Below, one piece after another: positions 24,201 to 37,040 of a stretch of DNA of 64,000 nt. Within the stretch, counting starts at the first letter, position 1; every line of letters begins with the position of its first letter. The stretch comes from Kryptolebias marmoratus (taxonomy: Eukaryota > Chordata > Actinopteri > Cyprinodontiformes > Rivulidae), in assembly GCF_001649575.2 (NCBI RefSeq), contig NC_051431.1, forward strand, positions 2,611,594-2,675,593, written 5' to 3'. Position numbers and translations under genes: made by a program. Below the pieces are notes generated by a model that had not been told where the DNA came from, did no database searches, and saw nothing but the letters and a program-made list of their open reading frames with translations.

Positions 24201-25329
24201 AATCGCTTTTGAGCAAAACAAGCTCGTTTTACGTCTGCGACACCACATTTCCTCCGAGCGTTTAGAACAGACACATTTCTCTCTTTATGTATTAATATTT
24301 ATTTTTATTGCCTTTGAAAGCGTTCAGCTTTCAGGAGTGAGGAGCAACTTTTCAAAGCATTTGCTGATTAATTTTATGATGCAGCATAAAAAAAAGCCAG
24401 TCAGCGTAGGAAGAAGTGATGAAAATGTCTAAATTATTAGAGTCATAAAATCGAGGCGATAATGTTAATAATCTGGCTTGTAAAGTCATAAAATGCTGTT
24501 AGTGATAGGACTTTACGACCAGCAGAATAAATCAATTTCAACTTGGAAACAAGACACAAAGTTTTCCTTTTCTAAACAAATTAAATAAAGAATAAGGCTT
24601 CATATAAAACTCAAAAGAGCAGCTTTGAGGTAAAAAAAAAAAGCTTCAACACGAACCACAAAGAGACAGCAGGAGCTACGTTACACAACAGCAAATGTTG
24701 GTTTTACAACATTTGTGTCAGTTGGAGAATAAAAACACCAACACAGCAGGAATGTTCAGTTTGATCGTCTCTCTCTGCCTCAAACTGACGTAAAAACACT
24801 CAAACCCACAAACTTTCAGGACTCTTCGTCCTGAAGATAATAAAAAAATTATGTAAAACTACTTCAGCTGACACAAGTGCTGATTGTGCATTAATACGTT
24901 ATAAACTAAACCTTAGGACAAACGTCAAACTGTCACCTTGCTGCACTGAAAACAAACCGTAACTAACATCAGCTAAACATTTGTTTCCTTAAATCACAAA
25001 CTGGAGCAACAAATGTGGGTTTGTTACTTAAAATAGTCCCCACCAAATATTTACTTCTGAAAAACATCTGCAGAAATAATGAATTCTCCTGCTTTTAAGC
25101 TGTAAAAAATATAAACTGAGCTGCAGGTTTTTAAAGGAACTGCACAGAGAGATGGAAACAGCTGAGAAACATTATTAGATTTTATGATGTTTGGAAGCAC
25201 AACGTGTCCATTTATACACAGAAGGCTTGTTTAAAAATGTATAAAGTGCACTTTTTTTCATAAAACACAAAAATGAACAGAAATCTGTTTGTGTTCTTGT
25301 GTTTATACCAGTTTGTGTTGCAGAACAGA

Positions 25330-25700
25330 ATATTTCAGATGTCCTCCTTTAAAGCGACACCTTCCAGTTCCTGTCGAGGAATCAGAAGCTTCCCCAGGAG
25401 ACGTGTAATCCCATCTGGAAGGAAATGCATGTCAAATTTCCAAGAAAGACATCCTAATCAGATGACCTCAACTCATTTTCTTTCGATGCAAAGGACCAGA
25501 TTGCCGAGCTCCGTACTTTATCTGCTGAGGAAACTGGTTTCAGCTGCTTGTATCTGCAGAGTCATGAAATGTTGGGACCACAGGTCAGGTCTGAAATGCA
25601 GATGGAGTCCATCCAAATGTAATGCACTGCTGCACCAATCTACGTGTCAATCTCACTCTTCATCTCTATCCCATCACTCCTGATGCTGTCATCTGAAGGT
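25330..25700 (-). mobile_element. older LINE fragment, same family as 29,721-30,330
   Basis: Same orientation and order of blocks as the 29.7-kb copy: CATCCTAATCAGATGACCTC, CCGAGCTCCGTACTTTATCT, TTTCAGCTGCTTGTATCTGC. It is more diverged and has no usable frame. It lies just beside the histone H3 pseudogene. Confidence 0.6.
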
Positions 25701-25911
25701 GGAGGAACCAGAGAACTACAGACTCAGACTTTCAGGTGTTCAGCCTCACATTCAGCCACAAACACCTCAGAGTTGAGCGATGTTTCCACGCTGGACACCG
25801 TCATCCCCTCGGTCACGTCCCCAGACTCTGTCAGAAACATTAAAACATGGTTGATGGCTGTGAGCAGGAAGGGTCTCCTGTAGCGGTCTGTCCCGATGTG
25901 TCCTCAGTCCT

Positions 25912-26231
25912 GATGTCCTCAAAGAGTCCCACCAGGTGAGCCTCGCTGGCCTCCTGCGGAGCCATGATGGCCGAGCTCTGGAAGCTCAGGTCGGTCTTGA
26001 AGACCTGGAGGATCTCCTGGACCAGGTGCTGGGAGGGCAGCTTCTGGATGAGCAGCTCGGTGGACCTCTGGTCTCGGTGGATCTCCCTGAGAGCCACGGT
26101 CCCGATCCTGTAGAGGTGAGGCTTCTCTCTGCCGGTGGTCGGGGCGCTCCTGCGGGAAGCTTTGGTGGCGAGCTGCTTCTGGGAGCTTCACCTCCGATGG
26201 ATTTATAGGTGCTCTGCTTGGTTCTGGCCAT
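25912..26231 (-). pseudogene. histone H3 pseudogene, frameshifted and 3'-truncated
   Basis: H3 is the core histone of the nucleosome. Seen on the minus strand: a start with [18 protein letters not shown] (H3 N-tail, Lys4 and Lys9 kept, Lys14 changed). Then a one-base deletion near 26180 shifts the frame. In the shifted frame come [60 protein letters not shown] and [20 protein letters not shown] followed by FED, the histone fold up to about residue 106. The last 30 residues of H3 are replaced by unrelated sequence. Canonical H3 genes have no introns, so a duplicated gene and a retrocopy cannot be told apart here. Not functional as H3. Confidence 0.9.
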
Positions 26232-26274
26232 GACTGGAGTTCTTCACGTTTAACACTTGTTGTCATGGTTACGC

Positions 26275-29200
26275 TTCATAACAAAATGTCCAAAAGTTAA
26301 AAGGCTTTATTAAAAATCCTTCCAGCTGCACAGCATCCGATACCAGAGGAAGTAATCATCCAAAAAACAGTGATTTACATCCAGAAAAAAAGAGGAATAA
26401 AGTTTTTAAAAGCGATATCTCAGAATGAGGAACAGAGCTGCTCCAACATGCAGAAGATGTGCTGGAAGAACGTGATGATCACGTTCATGGCTCCAAACGC
26501 AAATCCTTCACAATAAAAGTTGCAATGAACTTTGCCTTTTTGCGTTAGGTGGGAACTTTGATGTCTGGTTAGCAGCAGCAGATAAACACCAACGGTTTCT
26601 TCTTCCTCTTCTGGGTGGAAGCGTGGACACGATTATGTGGCTCTTGTCATTTTCTTCCTCTTTAACTCCTAAACACCGACTTTCAGTGTCGTTTCATTCA
26701 GCCTCTGTTCTGTGCGTGTGTGACGATGCATCGAATAACAGATTATAACCCGAGCAACGATCAAACCAGCTGAAAACAACAGACAGTTTGGGCTCAAACT
26801 AAAGTCTCTACGAGTTTAGATCTTTAAAATAATGTTTACAAATGATTTTTAAATTTAAGGTATTGGATTAAATTTTGATCTGCCTGAAAATGAAGACTAT
26901 AAATTTAAAAATCAATCAATAAAAACAAATCTGTAAAAAGAGGATTATTTTATGTCGGAAGCATAAATCTTGAAATGAGTTTATTCTCCTAACAGAGCGA
27001 TCATTGAGAACCTTTAACGAGTTATTTCACCTGCAGAGCAGATAATAAATCTGTCGTTTTATTGGAGTTTGGGATTGAGGCTTGAGATCCAATCTATTTG
27101 AGCTATAAAGAGTTATGTTATAATTATGTGGTCAAACAGATCGAGGGAACTTTTTTATTTTGGTTTTGGTTTGAATCCGGAAACAGGAGCGGCTGTATTT
27201 CCCTCCCGTCTTTAATCTCGACTATTAAATAAAACAAACTTTGAATTTCTCTGTAAGACTTATTTCAGAATGTCAATTCCTCTCATGTTTTGTGAACATA
27301 AATGTACAAATTCAAACGCTGCAGACTAATTCGATCTAAAGCTCCTGTTCCTGGCTCTGGCCTTTAACAAGATTTTCTGGGTGAACACAATAAAAAAAAG
27401 AAATGTTTCTCTAAAAACATCACACAGACTCGATGCTTATTTTTGCAGGAACCTCCTGAGAAGGAGCTGATTTAAAACCACATCAGCTGAAGAGTCTGGA
27501 CGAGCTGAAACCAGAGCAGTCAGAATAAAAGTCCAGCTGTTCTGTGGAGAAATAACAGCTGAAGGTTTCCTCACGCAGCAGGTGACCCTGTGTTAATGGC
27601 TGTGAAATAGAGCTGTCTGCCTCCAGCTCCTCATCATGTCGGCGTGATGATCTCCTTCCACTCAGCCCTCCGTTATAATTACAGCCGCGACGCTCATCGT
27701 CTCGTGTCACACGTTCTGTTTGTTCCCGTGAATCCCGTTCCTGCTCTTTCATCTCCCTCGTCTTCTTGTCCCAGAGAGCTTGCTGTCGCCTGTTGGCGTT
27801 TTCATTTACTCTCCTTTCACGGTCCATTTACGCCCCGTTGGTCGTGGCGACCACGGAGGCCGTGCAGGCGTTGAAGCAAACCTGAAGACCGGCCAGAAAA
27901 TAAAGATCCTGCTCCGAGCAAACGAGACAAATAATTTCTGCCACAGGAGGCAGATCTAGCCTCTGGCCGTCTGTATTATTGGTGCTGTAGATCACAGTGC
28001 AGACAAAAGAAAGCTTTATATGGCCAGAGATGAGCGTTATGATCTGAACAAAACATTTTGGCTTCCTAACCCAATCTTTGGCAATATTTAGTTTTCATCT
28101 CCACGGCAGAGGCAGCGACTGTGAAATCCTAACAGGGAGTCAAACATGAACTGCTTTCTGTCAAATGAAACGGATCGTTTCACTCGTTTCCTGCTTCAGC
28201 TTGATATACTTATTAGGATTATGTCTCTTCACACCTCTGCCGCGAAGTAAAGAAGCTGAATCTGCCAAAATAAAAGCTCTTTTAACCTTTGATTGGAGGA
28301 TTTATACTAAACCCTGTCCACACTAGCAGGTATTTTTGGATAACAAACCTTTTCTTCTGTGTGTTTTATTTCATTTTATTTGACAAAGGAAAGTGTTTTG
28401 TTTTTTTACTTGTGCTGAAACCAGCAAACAGGGAACATTGGCCCGAGAATGATCTGTTTTTCTTTTCTGTCAATGCTAACGCTTTCACCACCGACTGCCC
28501 CCGGGGTGTTTAATTTCAGCGTTAGTACTAATTTATGTCTCCTCATCTACACAAAGATGTGTTTTCTAAAAGGAAGTGGACTCTCTCCCATAATAAAAGG
28601 CTTCCGAGTTTGTTTCTTTGCCTCCTTTTCCTTGAATTGTGATTTCCATCTGGGACTGAAAGAAAAGCAAGGAAACAAACATTAACATAATCTGAAGGAT
28701 TAACTGCAATCAATTACTGTAGAGGAAGTGCTCCAGTTTCCCTGAACAATCTCTGGAGATTAACGAATCTACTTAACCTTATCGACATTTTAAGAACAGG
28801 CGTGTAAACATGCCAACTTTCAGAAGTGCGTTAGGTGATGTTTAGTAACGCTACAGAAAAACAAACATCATCTGGTATTCACTCAGAGTGTTAGTTCTGG
28901 TTATTTTATTTTCTCAAGATGTTTTAGAGATGACTCGGGTCAGCCAGCAGACGGGTCGGACCTAAATGTTTGGCTCTGTGAGTGTTTCTTAGTTTAAAGA
29001 GCTCACACGCAGGTAAACACATCTGTGTGGTCCAAAGATGGGAAACAAACTGTGTTCAGGAGCTGTCATATCTTCAAATGATCACTTGGTTTTTAAGTAA
29101 ACTGATAAAAAAGGAGCAGAGCTCCAGGATCTTACTGATGTGATTTTAGCAGCTATGACTGAAAAATAAAAAAACAATAGATGTCAGAAAGTTTGACGGC

Positions 29201-29720
29201 AGGAACAGATGCTGTCTGACAATACTGGTTTAGATTAGTTATCACCTCAACACCTGATCTGAAGGAGTCCCTAAAAAGGTCAAAAATCATAAATACAAAT
29301 AGTCCAAGTCTTGCTACAGCTCGAGAATATCTGATAAATGTCCTTTTGGCTTCAGAGTTTTCCATCTGATCTGTTGGTCACCGAAGTCCCATCGGAGTTC
29401 AGTGTGAGACGAGACGGCTGGAGTTGTGAACGTGCTGCTAAAAGAGCAGCGGAAACAACAAGGAGGTGTTATCAGGAAGAGCAGGCAGACGTCGCAGCAG
29501 CCGGGTGGACAGATAAGAACAGAAGACGACGGCGGCGAGACACCCACCTCCGTTCACGCGGATATCGCTTTTTAAAGTGTTAAAACATTGTCTGTTTGCT
29601 TGACTGAGAAGAAGCAACAAGAACCTGCAGGCTGTGAGAGACGAGGCGTCAGATTCACCTGATATTTCAGGTTTCATTCGGACAGCTTTAACGGCTGTGA
29701 AAACATTCTCTCTCAGACTA
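26275..29720. other. non-coding stretch
   Basis: Between the histone pseudogene and the younger LINE fragment. No recognised gene or repeat on either strand. Confidence 0.55.
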
Positions 29721-30330
29721 CCATCTCCATCCATCTTCTCCCTCTTATCCGTGGGTCTTGGAGGCAGCAGGTCCAGGAGGGAAACCCAGACCTCCATCTC
29801 TCCAGCTCCTCCTGGAGGATCCCGAGGTGTTCCCAGACCTGAGAGGATCCATATTCCCTCTGTGAGTTCTGGATCTGCCCCGAGGTCTCCTACCAGTGAG
29901 ACGTGCCCGAAAAACCTCCAAAGGGAGGCGTCCAGGAGGCGTCCTAATCAGATGAACCACCTCAGCTGACTCCTGTCGATGAGGAGGAGCAGCGGCTCGA
30001 CTCCGAGCTCCTCACCTTCTCTCTGAGGCTGAGCTCATTTCAGCTGCTTGGATCCAGAATCTGGTTCTTTCAGTCCTGATCCAAACCTCCTGACCACAGG
30101 TGAGGGTTGGACCGTAGACGGAGCAGGAAATCCAGAGTTTTGTCTTTCAACTCGACTCTTTCTTCACCACGACCGATCGAAGCAACACCCTCATTACTGC
30201 AGACGAGGCTCCGATGCGTCCGTCCATCACTCAGGACCAAGACTCCCAGATACTTGGACTCCTCCAGGTGAGGCAGAGACTCGTTCCTGACCCGGAGGGA
30301 ACGTCTCACCTGTTTCCTGCTCCTCAGAGG
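29721..30330 (-). mobile_element. LINE (non-LTR retrotransposon) 3'-end fragment
   Basis: On the minus strand the frames carry pieces of a fish LINE C-terminus: LPHLEESKYLGVLVLSDGRT near 30,230-30,300 and HLIRTPPGRLPLEVFRARLT then GRRPRGRSRT near 29,860-29,955. It ends in a GGATAAG tail followed by ATGG-like units (29,721-29,755 on the plus strand). Several frameshifts and internal losses show it is dead. The type resembles RTE/Rex-Babar LINEs; I cannot assign it firmly. Confidence 0.8.
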
Positions 30331-30599
30331 AGCCGACTCCGAACCGTCCCAGTGCAGAATTTTATTAATCGGAGTGAATTATCAGAAATATCAGCATGGC
30401 TGGTTTCTCTTTAGTTTGTTTCTTCTGATTGTTTTTGGACCCACTGTGGTCACTATCAGCTATAATTTGCTGTGTCAATCACAGAACAGCCTCAGCAGAT
30501 TCATGCTGTCTTACATTCACCAAATTAAACACAGAGCTGACTTTAAATCCACAGTGAAGCTGAGGGAAGTAGCTGTCGGCTGTCGGTGCACTTTAGAGT

Positions 30600-31020
30600 T
30601 TAACGGGTTAAAATCTTCTGTCTTTGCTCTGACACTGAGCTCCGTGAAGTCTCTAATCAGTTTATGCACCGTTGTTGTTTCTTTAAACAGATAAATGAGA
30701 AATAATTAAGCTCATCAAGAGATAATTCTACAAAAATGTGACTCAAATGGCTCTGAATCACGTCAACGGCAAAAGAATAATGTAGTTCAGACGTCTGAAT
30801 GTTGTTTAATTTTCACAGAAACATCAGCAGACCTGTTGTCACGCTGATCTGAAAGCACACTGTGTGACGTGGCTGTGTGTGTGTGTGTGTGTGTGTGGGC
30901 AGGTAATTAACATCAATCACAGAGACGTTTCAGGGCACACATTAACCACCAGGTGTGAATGTATTCAGTCAGAGCTGACCACTGGAGAAGGATTTAAAGT
31001 GACGGGTCTGAACTCGACCA
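30600..31020. repeat. dispersed repeat fragment with GT microsatellite
   Basis: Collinear with 62,860-63,225 over several blocks and in the same orientation, estimated by eye at roughly two thirds identity. A (GT)n tract at 30874-30897 interrupts this copy and is absent from the other. Confidence 0.6.
30874..30897. repeat. (TG)12 microsatellite
   Basis: Uninterrupted TG dinucleotides inside a dispersed repeat copy. Confidence 0.98.
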
Positions 31021-32554
31021 GAACACAGAAGAAGTAGAATCTGAGCTGATTCTCCTCTGTTGGTTACCTCCAAACCAAAGCAAACAGCTGAAAGGTTGAT
31101 CAGGAAAGCTTCCAGTGAACTCAAAGAGATAAAAAAGGAAAACTAACCATCTGTTGTTGAGGTTTCCAGCTGCAACATCACTTCACTCAAACCTGCTCAG
31201 CTTAAAATGTTTGCGTTGGAATGCTTTTAGGACTGAATTCAGATTTTTTTGCTCTCTACGCGACACGTAGGGACGTCTGACTTTTCCGTCGGATGAAAGG
31301 ATGGAGGCAGCAGCCACAGCTCTAAAAAGATGGGTCACTGATAACATTTGAGCTCTTTTTATTTCTCTGTCTTCTTTTATCTTTTACCGTTTGGACGCAC
31401 AGTTGGCCCTGATTGGACAGCAACTTCAGAATCAACACCCGCAGAGTCCATATTTACTTCTGTAACCTCGGCGAGCGGAGCGTGGCGTCAGATCTTCTTC
31501 TGCGGGTCGTTTTAGTTGAGCTGCTTTAACATGAGAAGAGGTCCGATTGACTGGACCTTTATGGCTCTTTTCTTTTGCTACATATTTTATGTTATATAAG
31601 AATTTAATGACATCTCTACTTTAAATCGTAAATAAATACTAATAGATTAAAGGAGTACATAACATCAATTAGACCTACTTTTATTTTTTAATCATCTGCT
31701 TTGACCAATTCAGTGACTTAAACTTGTATTTTATCTATTTATGTAAATTAAAATAAACATCTGATTCTGCTTCACAAAAGCGAAACAAGAGTTTCATATT
31801 TGGAGCCAGAAGGTTCTGCAACTTGTGTCCTCAGCATGAAAAGCTTGGCGGAGCAGAACGCTTCACGATGTTGCTTTTTATTTAACATTAAACCATCGTA
31901 CAGAATTAAACCATCGTACAGAAAGCAGACAGAGATCCCGAGGAGGCAGAGAGCTGCAGGTCAGAGCTACATGATCTGTCTTTACAAACATGACATCATT
32001 CTTAAATATGTATAAAAACTTCTGCTGGATCAGAAGAAAAGGACACTCAGTGTGATGCTGATCCTCTGAGGTTCCTCCTGATAAAACTGTTGCTCCTCAT
32101 CTTTATAATGTTTAACAAAATTCATCCGGGGAGTTTTTGCATAACGCCAAGCTCTCGTCTCAGAAGACTCGCAGATGTCAACCATCACACGAGCTTCCTC
32201 CGAGTTTATGTAACACTCAGCTCAATAACAAAGGATTTCACTAACAACCATATGGCGACTCACAGAACTTTCCACAGAAACACTAATTCAGTGGTTTTTT
32301 GCACAGATTGTGTCTAAGCTTCTTATATTCCTGCTGCCAGATCCGACTCCAGCTTTACAATGAAAAGGAAAGTCAGTAAATTAGAAAAGGATATATAGTT
32401 TGTGCAGAATGTTTTACGTTTTGCTACCGTGATGCTGGAAGTGTGTAAATGTAGCTGCCGCTCTGGAGGAAAGACGTTTTAAAGTCTCAACCCTCGGTTC
32501 ACAGGATCCTGTCGAAACCTGATGTGTGATTTTTCCGTTAATTAAATCAAACGA

Positions 32555-32568
32555 ACACACACACACAC
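32555..32568. repeat. short (AC)7 microsatellite
   Basis: AC dinucleotides with a further ACACACA just beyond at 32,580. Confidence 0.9.
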
Positions 32569-35500
32569 CATGGTGAGAACACACACATTGAGCTCCAGCC
32601 TTCCTGGTTCACCCAACAAGGAGCAGAGCAAACGTTGCTCGAGCATAAGGAGATCAAGACTACATGAAGTGGGACTGCGTCTGCAAACTAATCCCACCGA
32701 TAAAAGCAAAAACAACAGGAAGTGACAAAGATTGTCTCACAGCTGCAACATCTGCAGAAACAACTGGAAGCAGTCAGAGCGAACCTCCACCAAGGTCAGA
32801 GCGTCAGTAAAGAAGGTCAAATGTGCTGATTGTAAACTATGTCATCAAACAAAAAAAGGTGGTCTGAGCTGTAAAATGGTGCAGTTTGAAAACGATTGCT
32901 CTGGTTGTTTACAGAACGCATCGAAGTAAACAAAGCACTTTTATCTGCAAACTTTACTCAGTAGATGACTACGAATATGTCAAAAATGTCACGTTTCTGC
33001 AGCCCAAAGTGCTCCTCCATGATTGTTCACCTGTTTTTAGTCACTTTTGCTGTTTCCGTCAGTAAACATGGTGTAGCTGGCAGCTGTTCACACATTAACC
33101 TTCGATATGCTTTGATTTTATTTTTTATCGGTCTTCATGACTTCGTCACGGTTTGTGAACGAAATCGGACCCAGGAATGCAGACCAACACGAGGAGCTCG
33201 AAAAGCAGAAATAATAGGAAACAAAAGGCTGACGTCGCAGCAAGATACACGGAGGAGAAGCAGACAGGCATGGGAGCACGATGACAGACAGGGAGACCAA
33301 ATGGACTGACGAGGAGACAGGAGGACAGGAGGACAGAGCAGCAGGAAACACAGAGGAACAAACTGAACACGTTGAAAATACAGAAAATAAACATCAAACC
33401 CCAACAAGGAATCTCAAAAGATAAACAGAAGGAAACAAGAAGAGCAGAAACATCAAAAACTAAACTAAAATCCATAAATCCGTCCAACAAACAACAATAA
33501 AAACAACATAAAGATTCATAAGATTGTAGATTCAGTCAAAGAAGATCACAGCTCTGATCCTGACGAACCGGCTGATGTCCAGCCTTTAGTCTCAGGTCCT
33601 GATGAGACACAGACGTCCTGCATCAGGACAGCAGCCAATAAGGGGACAGCTTGAATGAGGGCGAGCGGGTGGATGAACACATGAACGCGTTCATGCGTTC
33701 AGACGTGTTTGTGTCTCAGTGGGAGCGGCGTTCACCCGTCTCCTCAGATATCAGCTAATGAAAAACAAAGGAGGCGTTTCTATATCTATAAGAGAATTAT
33801 CAGTTATTTATTTGTTATTTGCAGAACAGAGAGACTCAGCCAGCGTCTGTAAACATCTCTGAAACCTTCAGGTTTCTGCAGAAGGAGCTGATGTCCCCTC
33901 ATCTTCTGCTCATCCCTCCAAAAAAAGGAGAAGAGGACGTATTTATGTCCTGCCAATCAAAAGCTGAGGTAAAGTGATGCAGCAGAACAGCTTGAGGGCG
34001 GAGGATGTGAGAACGGAGGGAGGAAGAGGAGGGTGAGTGAAGAACAACTGAACAGATTCTGATTCTGTCAGTCAAACATTAGGACTGATGAAGACGAGGA
34101 TCCTGGATCGTTTTCTTTCCTTTTATTGTCTGAAGTCTTCAAACCAGAACAGAAAAGATGAAACTTTGTAGGTTTGATTAAAAAACATCAGCTTCAGTAA
34201 TTTGTTGACTCAGCAGCTCCTCAGGTGGATTAACTACAAAACTTTAAACATCGTTTTAGCTTTTTAAGTTGTTGTTTTTATCTGGTTTGACATTAAAAAC
34301 TTTCCGGTTGGAGTCAGAAACACATTAAAGATCCTCTGAGGACATCAACTGCCTGAAAGGTAAAAAATAAATAAAATAGTCCAAACGTGCTACAAAATAT
34401 ACACAATTTGAGCTTATTGGCACAAATATATGAAGTTTCCTTCTGTGGCTGCTTTCAGCTCTATTTTAACTCAACTTTAGTGCAGCTGAAGTTTAAATCA
34501 TGACCAAAATTAACGTGGAAATTAATAATATTTCAATTTAGGAAAACAATAAAAAGCTGAAAACACCAAGATTTAGAAGAACAAACTCCCTTTGATAAAA
34601 GCTTTGACTAAAACGTGAAATAAATATAAATATTATTTCCAATTTGGAAACTTGTATTAAAGAAAAAACTCACCATCCTGCATGTTATAAAAATACTGAT
34701 AACTGTCAACAGTTTATTCCAGGTCTGTAATTTCATAATGAAACTAAAGATTTTATACAAAGTATTTATATTTTAATTTAATTTCATTTAGTTGGAAAAG
34801 ACGCAGGAATGAATCTTCTGATTGTCATTCTAATTATGTTGTTTTATTTTATAACCCTTACCTCCACATGTGGATGGTTTTTTTCAGGTTAAATGTGATT
34901 CAAAAATCCTCCTTAAAAACTATAAATGGTGACATATTTGTCTGCTCTGTAATCATTTCTGTGTTGAGTTGCATGAAATGACAAAGTAATGGGTGAGTTT
35001 TAGCTCTGTATCATGTTTTCTACCATGTTTAAAGTCAAAAATACATCAAATTTAAACCAACAGGTGAGGATTTGAAACTTAAACTTCTGCCTCGAAGGTT
35101 TAAACATAAAAGAAAACAAGAAATTAGCAAGAAAAGGACCACCGTGTATGCATTTTTTATCTTTGGTGCAACAAAACAGTGGATTTAATCTGAGCTGAGT
35201 TGCAGAAAACAACGTCCGCCTGCCCACACAGGACGACTGAAGTCCTGATCACAGAGCGCTCTGACAGGCGGAGGAGTCGAGTCTGAGGGAAACGGAGATT
35301 AAACCATGAATAAAAGAAATAAAAATACTAAGAGAAGCTGGAGTTAAAGATAATACTGGATGGAGACGAAAGAGGAAGAAAAACGGCTGAAAGATGCTGA
35401 ATATTCAGGGTTGGAATGAAGAAATGCAAAAAAGAAAATAAATAAATAACATTAATGTAGGAAACATTAAACAAAGGCAGAAGATGAAATGAGTTCAAAG

Positions 35501-37011
35501 AGGTTTTCTGAAGGACGGGACCAGAACCAGAACCAGAACCCAGTCAGGGAACTCAGAATCACATTCAATCAATAATCTCTTTCTGCGGACGTAACAATAA
35601 AATATAACTTCTAAGTTCGCTTCGTTTGATAAAACCTGAGAGAAAAACACGTTTACAACACTTTCTGTAAGTTATAGAGGTTTTAAACACGTATAAAAAG
35701 CCTTTAATGTATAATCATCAAACTGACTTTATGTTTATGGGCTTTTTAAAGACAGCAACAACTGAAAGGAGCTTTTTAAAAAGAATAATTTGCTGTTCTG
35801 GGTTAGAGGTGGGAATATTTACTGGATTTATTCATCTGGTATTGATTTGAAGCTAATCTCAGTGTGTTTAAATTCTAATTACTAAACAACCACTAAAAGC
35901 CAGTTTTCTAAAGAATAACTACATTTAAACAGACCTGAATCTGTTTTTATCAAAGAAAAAGCTCCTTATTGTCAGTATTAATGTCTGAAGGAGTGATCAT
36001 GTTTTTAAATCTGACCAAAACACATCAGTACTACTTTAATACTACTAATACTAATGTATTATTATTATATTATTACTGGATTAGCCAGTGGCTGGTTGAC
36101 TGAGGTGCTTTGCTAATAAACCCCCATCTAAAAATACATAAATTCATTAATTGAATTTAAAATGTAGTTTTAGATAAACGTAGTTTAAAAATCCTTAACA
36201 TCAAAAGTTAAAAAATGAACTTTTTGTAGCCACAAAATGCTAAATATATACAAATCTAAGCAACATGCTGCAATAATATATCATCTATTTCCAATAATAA
36301 TTAATTAAAATAATAAATCAGTGATTAAGAGCATCATATAACAGGTTTTATGTTTTCTAAAACTAAAAAAATCTTCAGAAAATCAAGTAATTAAACGTTT
36401 AAAGGTGCCTCTTTAAATCTGGATCAAAACTAAATAAACATCTGGCTGCAAGAAAGGGCCAGTTTGTTCATTTATTAAAATAGTTGATTTATTTATCTGT
36501 GCACATTTTCAGTACAGATTTTAAATAATAATAATATAGCTGAGGTTTAGATCCCAGATGTGCTGAAATTTAACAAAGTCTCTGATTAAGAAAGATGTCA
36601 CAGATAATTTGGGAGTCGATAATTTGGCCTGGAGTGTCTCAGATTTGTGATAAAATGGGAAAAAATAATCTTTTAATGTGATTTAAAGCGACTGAATCGC
36701 TGCACAGGTGGGACGGACGACTGCAGACGTCCAGATGAGGACAAGTTTGACAAAGATGGTTGGATTCCAGGAGAATAAGAACATTTAAACTTCAGCAGAA
36801 AAGCTTTACAGTTTCCTCCTGTGGTTGTGTAACGTGGTGAGGCGTGACGTGGAGATTTCCCACCGCGCAGCTCAGCCCTGAACGCACCACCGGCGTGAAA
36901 GCTCGACAGACATCTAGATCTGAATGAGTGACGTGATGCGTTCACTGCCTCTCTGACACGGTCTGAAGATTACAGTCACACAGAGGAAGCAGAGAGCTGC
37001 TTCTCAGGAGC

Positions 37012-37040
37012 CGCGCGCGCGCGCACACACACACACACAC
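37012..37040. repeat. compound (CG)n(CA)n tract
   Basis: About 13 bases of alternating C and G run directly into alternating C and A: 29 bases of strict purine-pyrimidine alternation. Confidence 0.97.

Larger units (their letters stand above)
15696..25329. other. non-coding stretch
   Basis: It holds two hairpins, a CA microsatellite and a partial copy of the CAGCTACTACCACAC family near 16.95 kb. Plus-strand sequence at 20.47-20.78 kb resembles in style a retro- or DNA-transposon flank (many ACAGG and GACAGG words) and loosely matches 33.17-33.42 kb. No exon is recognised. Confidence 0.55.

Noticed and set aside
33118..33490. Overlapping 77-114 codon minus-strand frames rich in Cys, Phe and Leu
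   Set aside because: Opposite strand of a simple GACAGG/ACAGGA-rich purine stretch; no motif or homologue recognised, and it resembles non-coding repeat flank seen at 20.5 kb.
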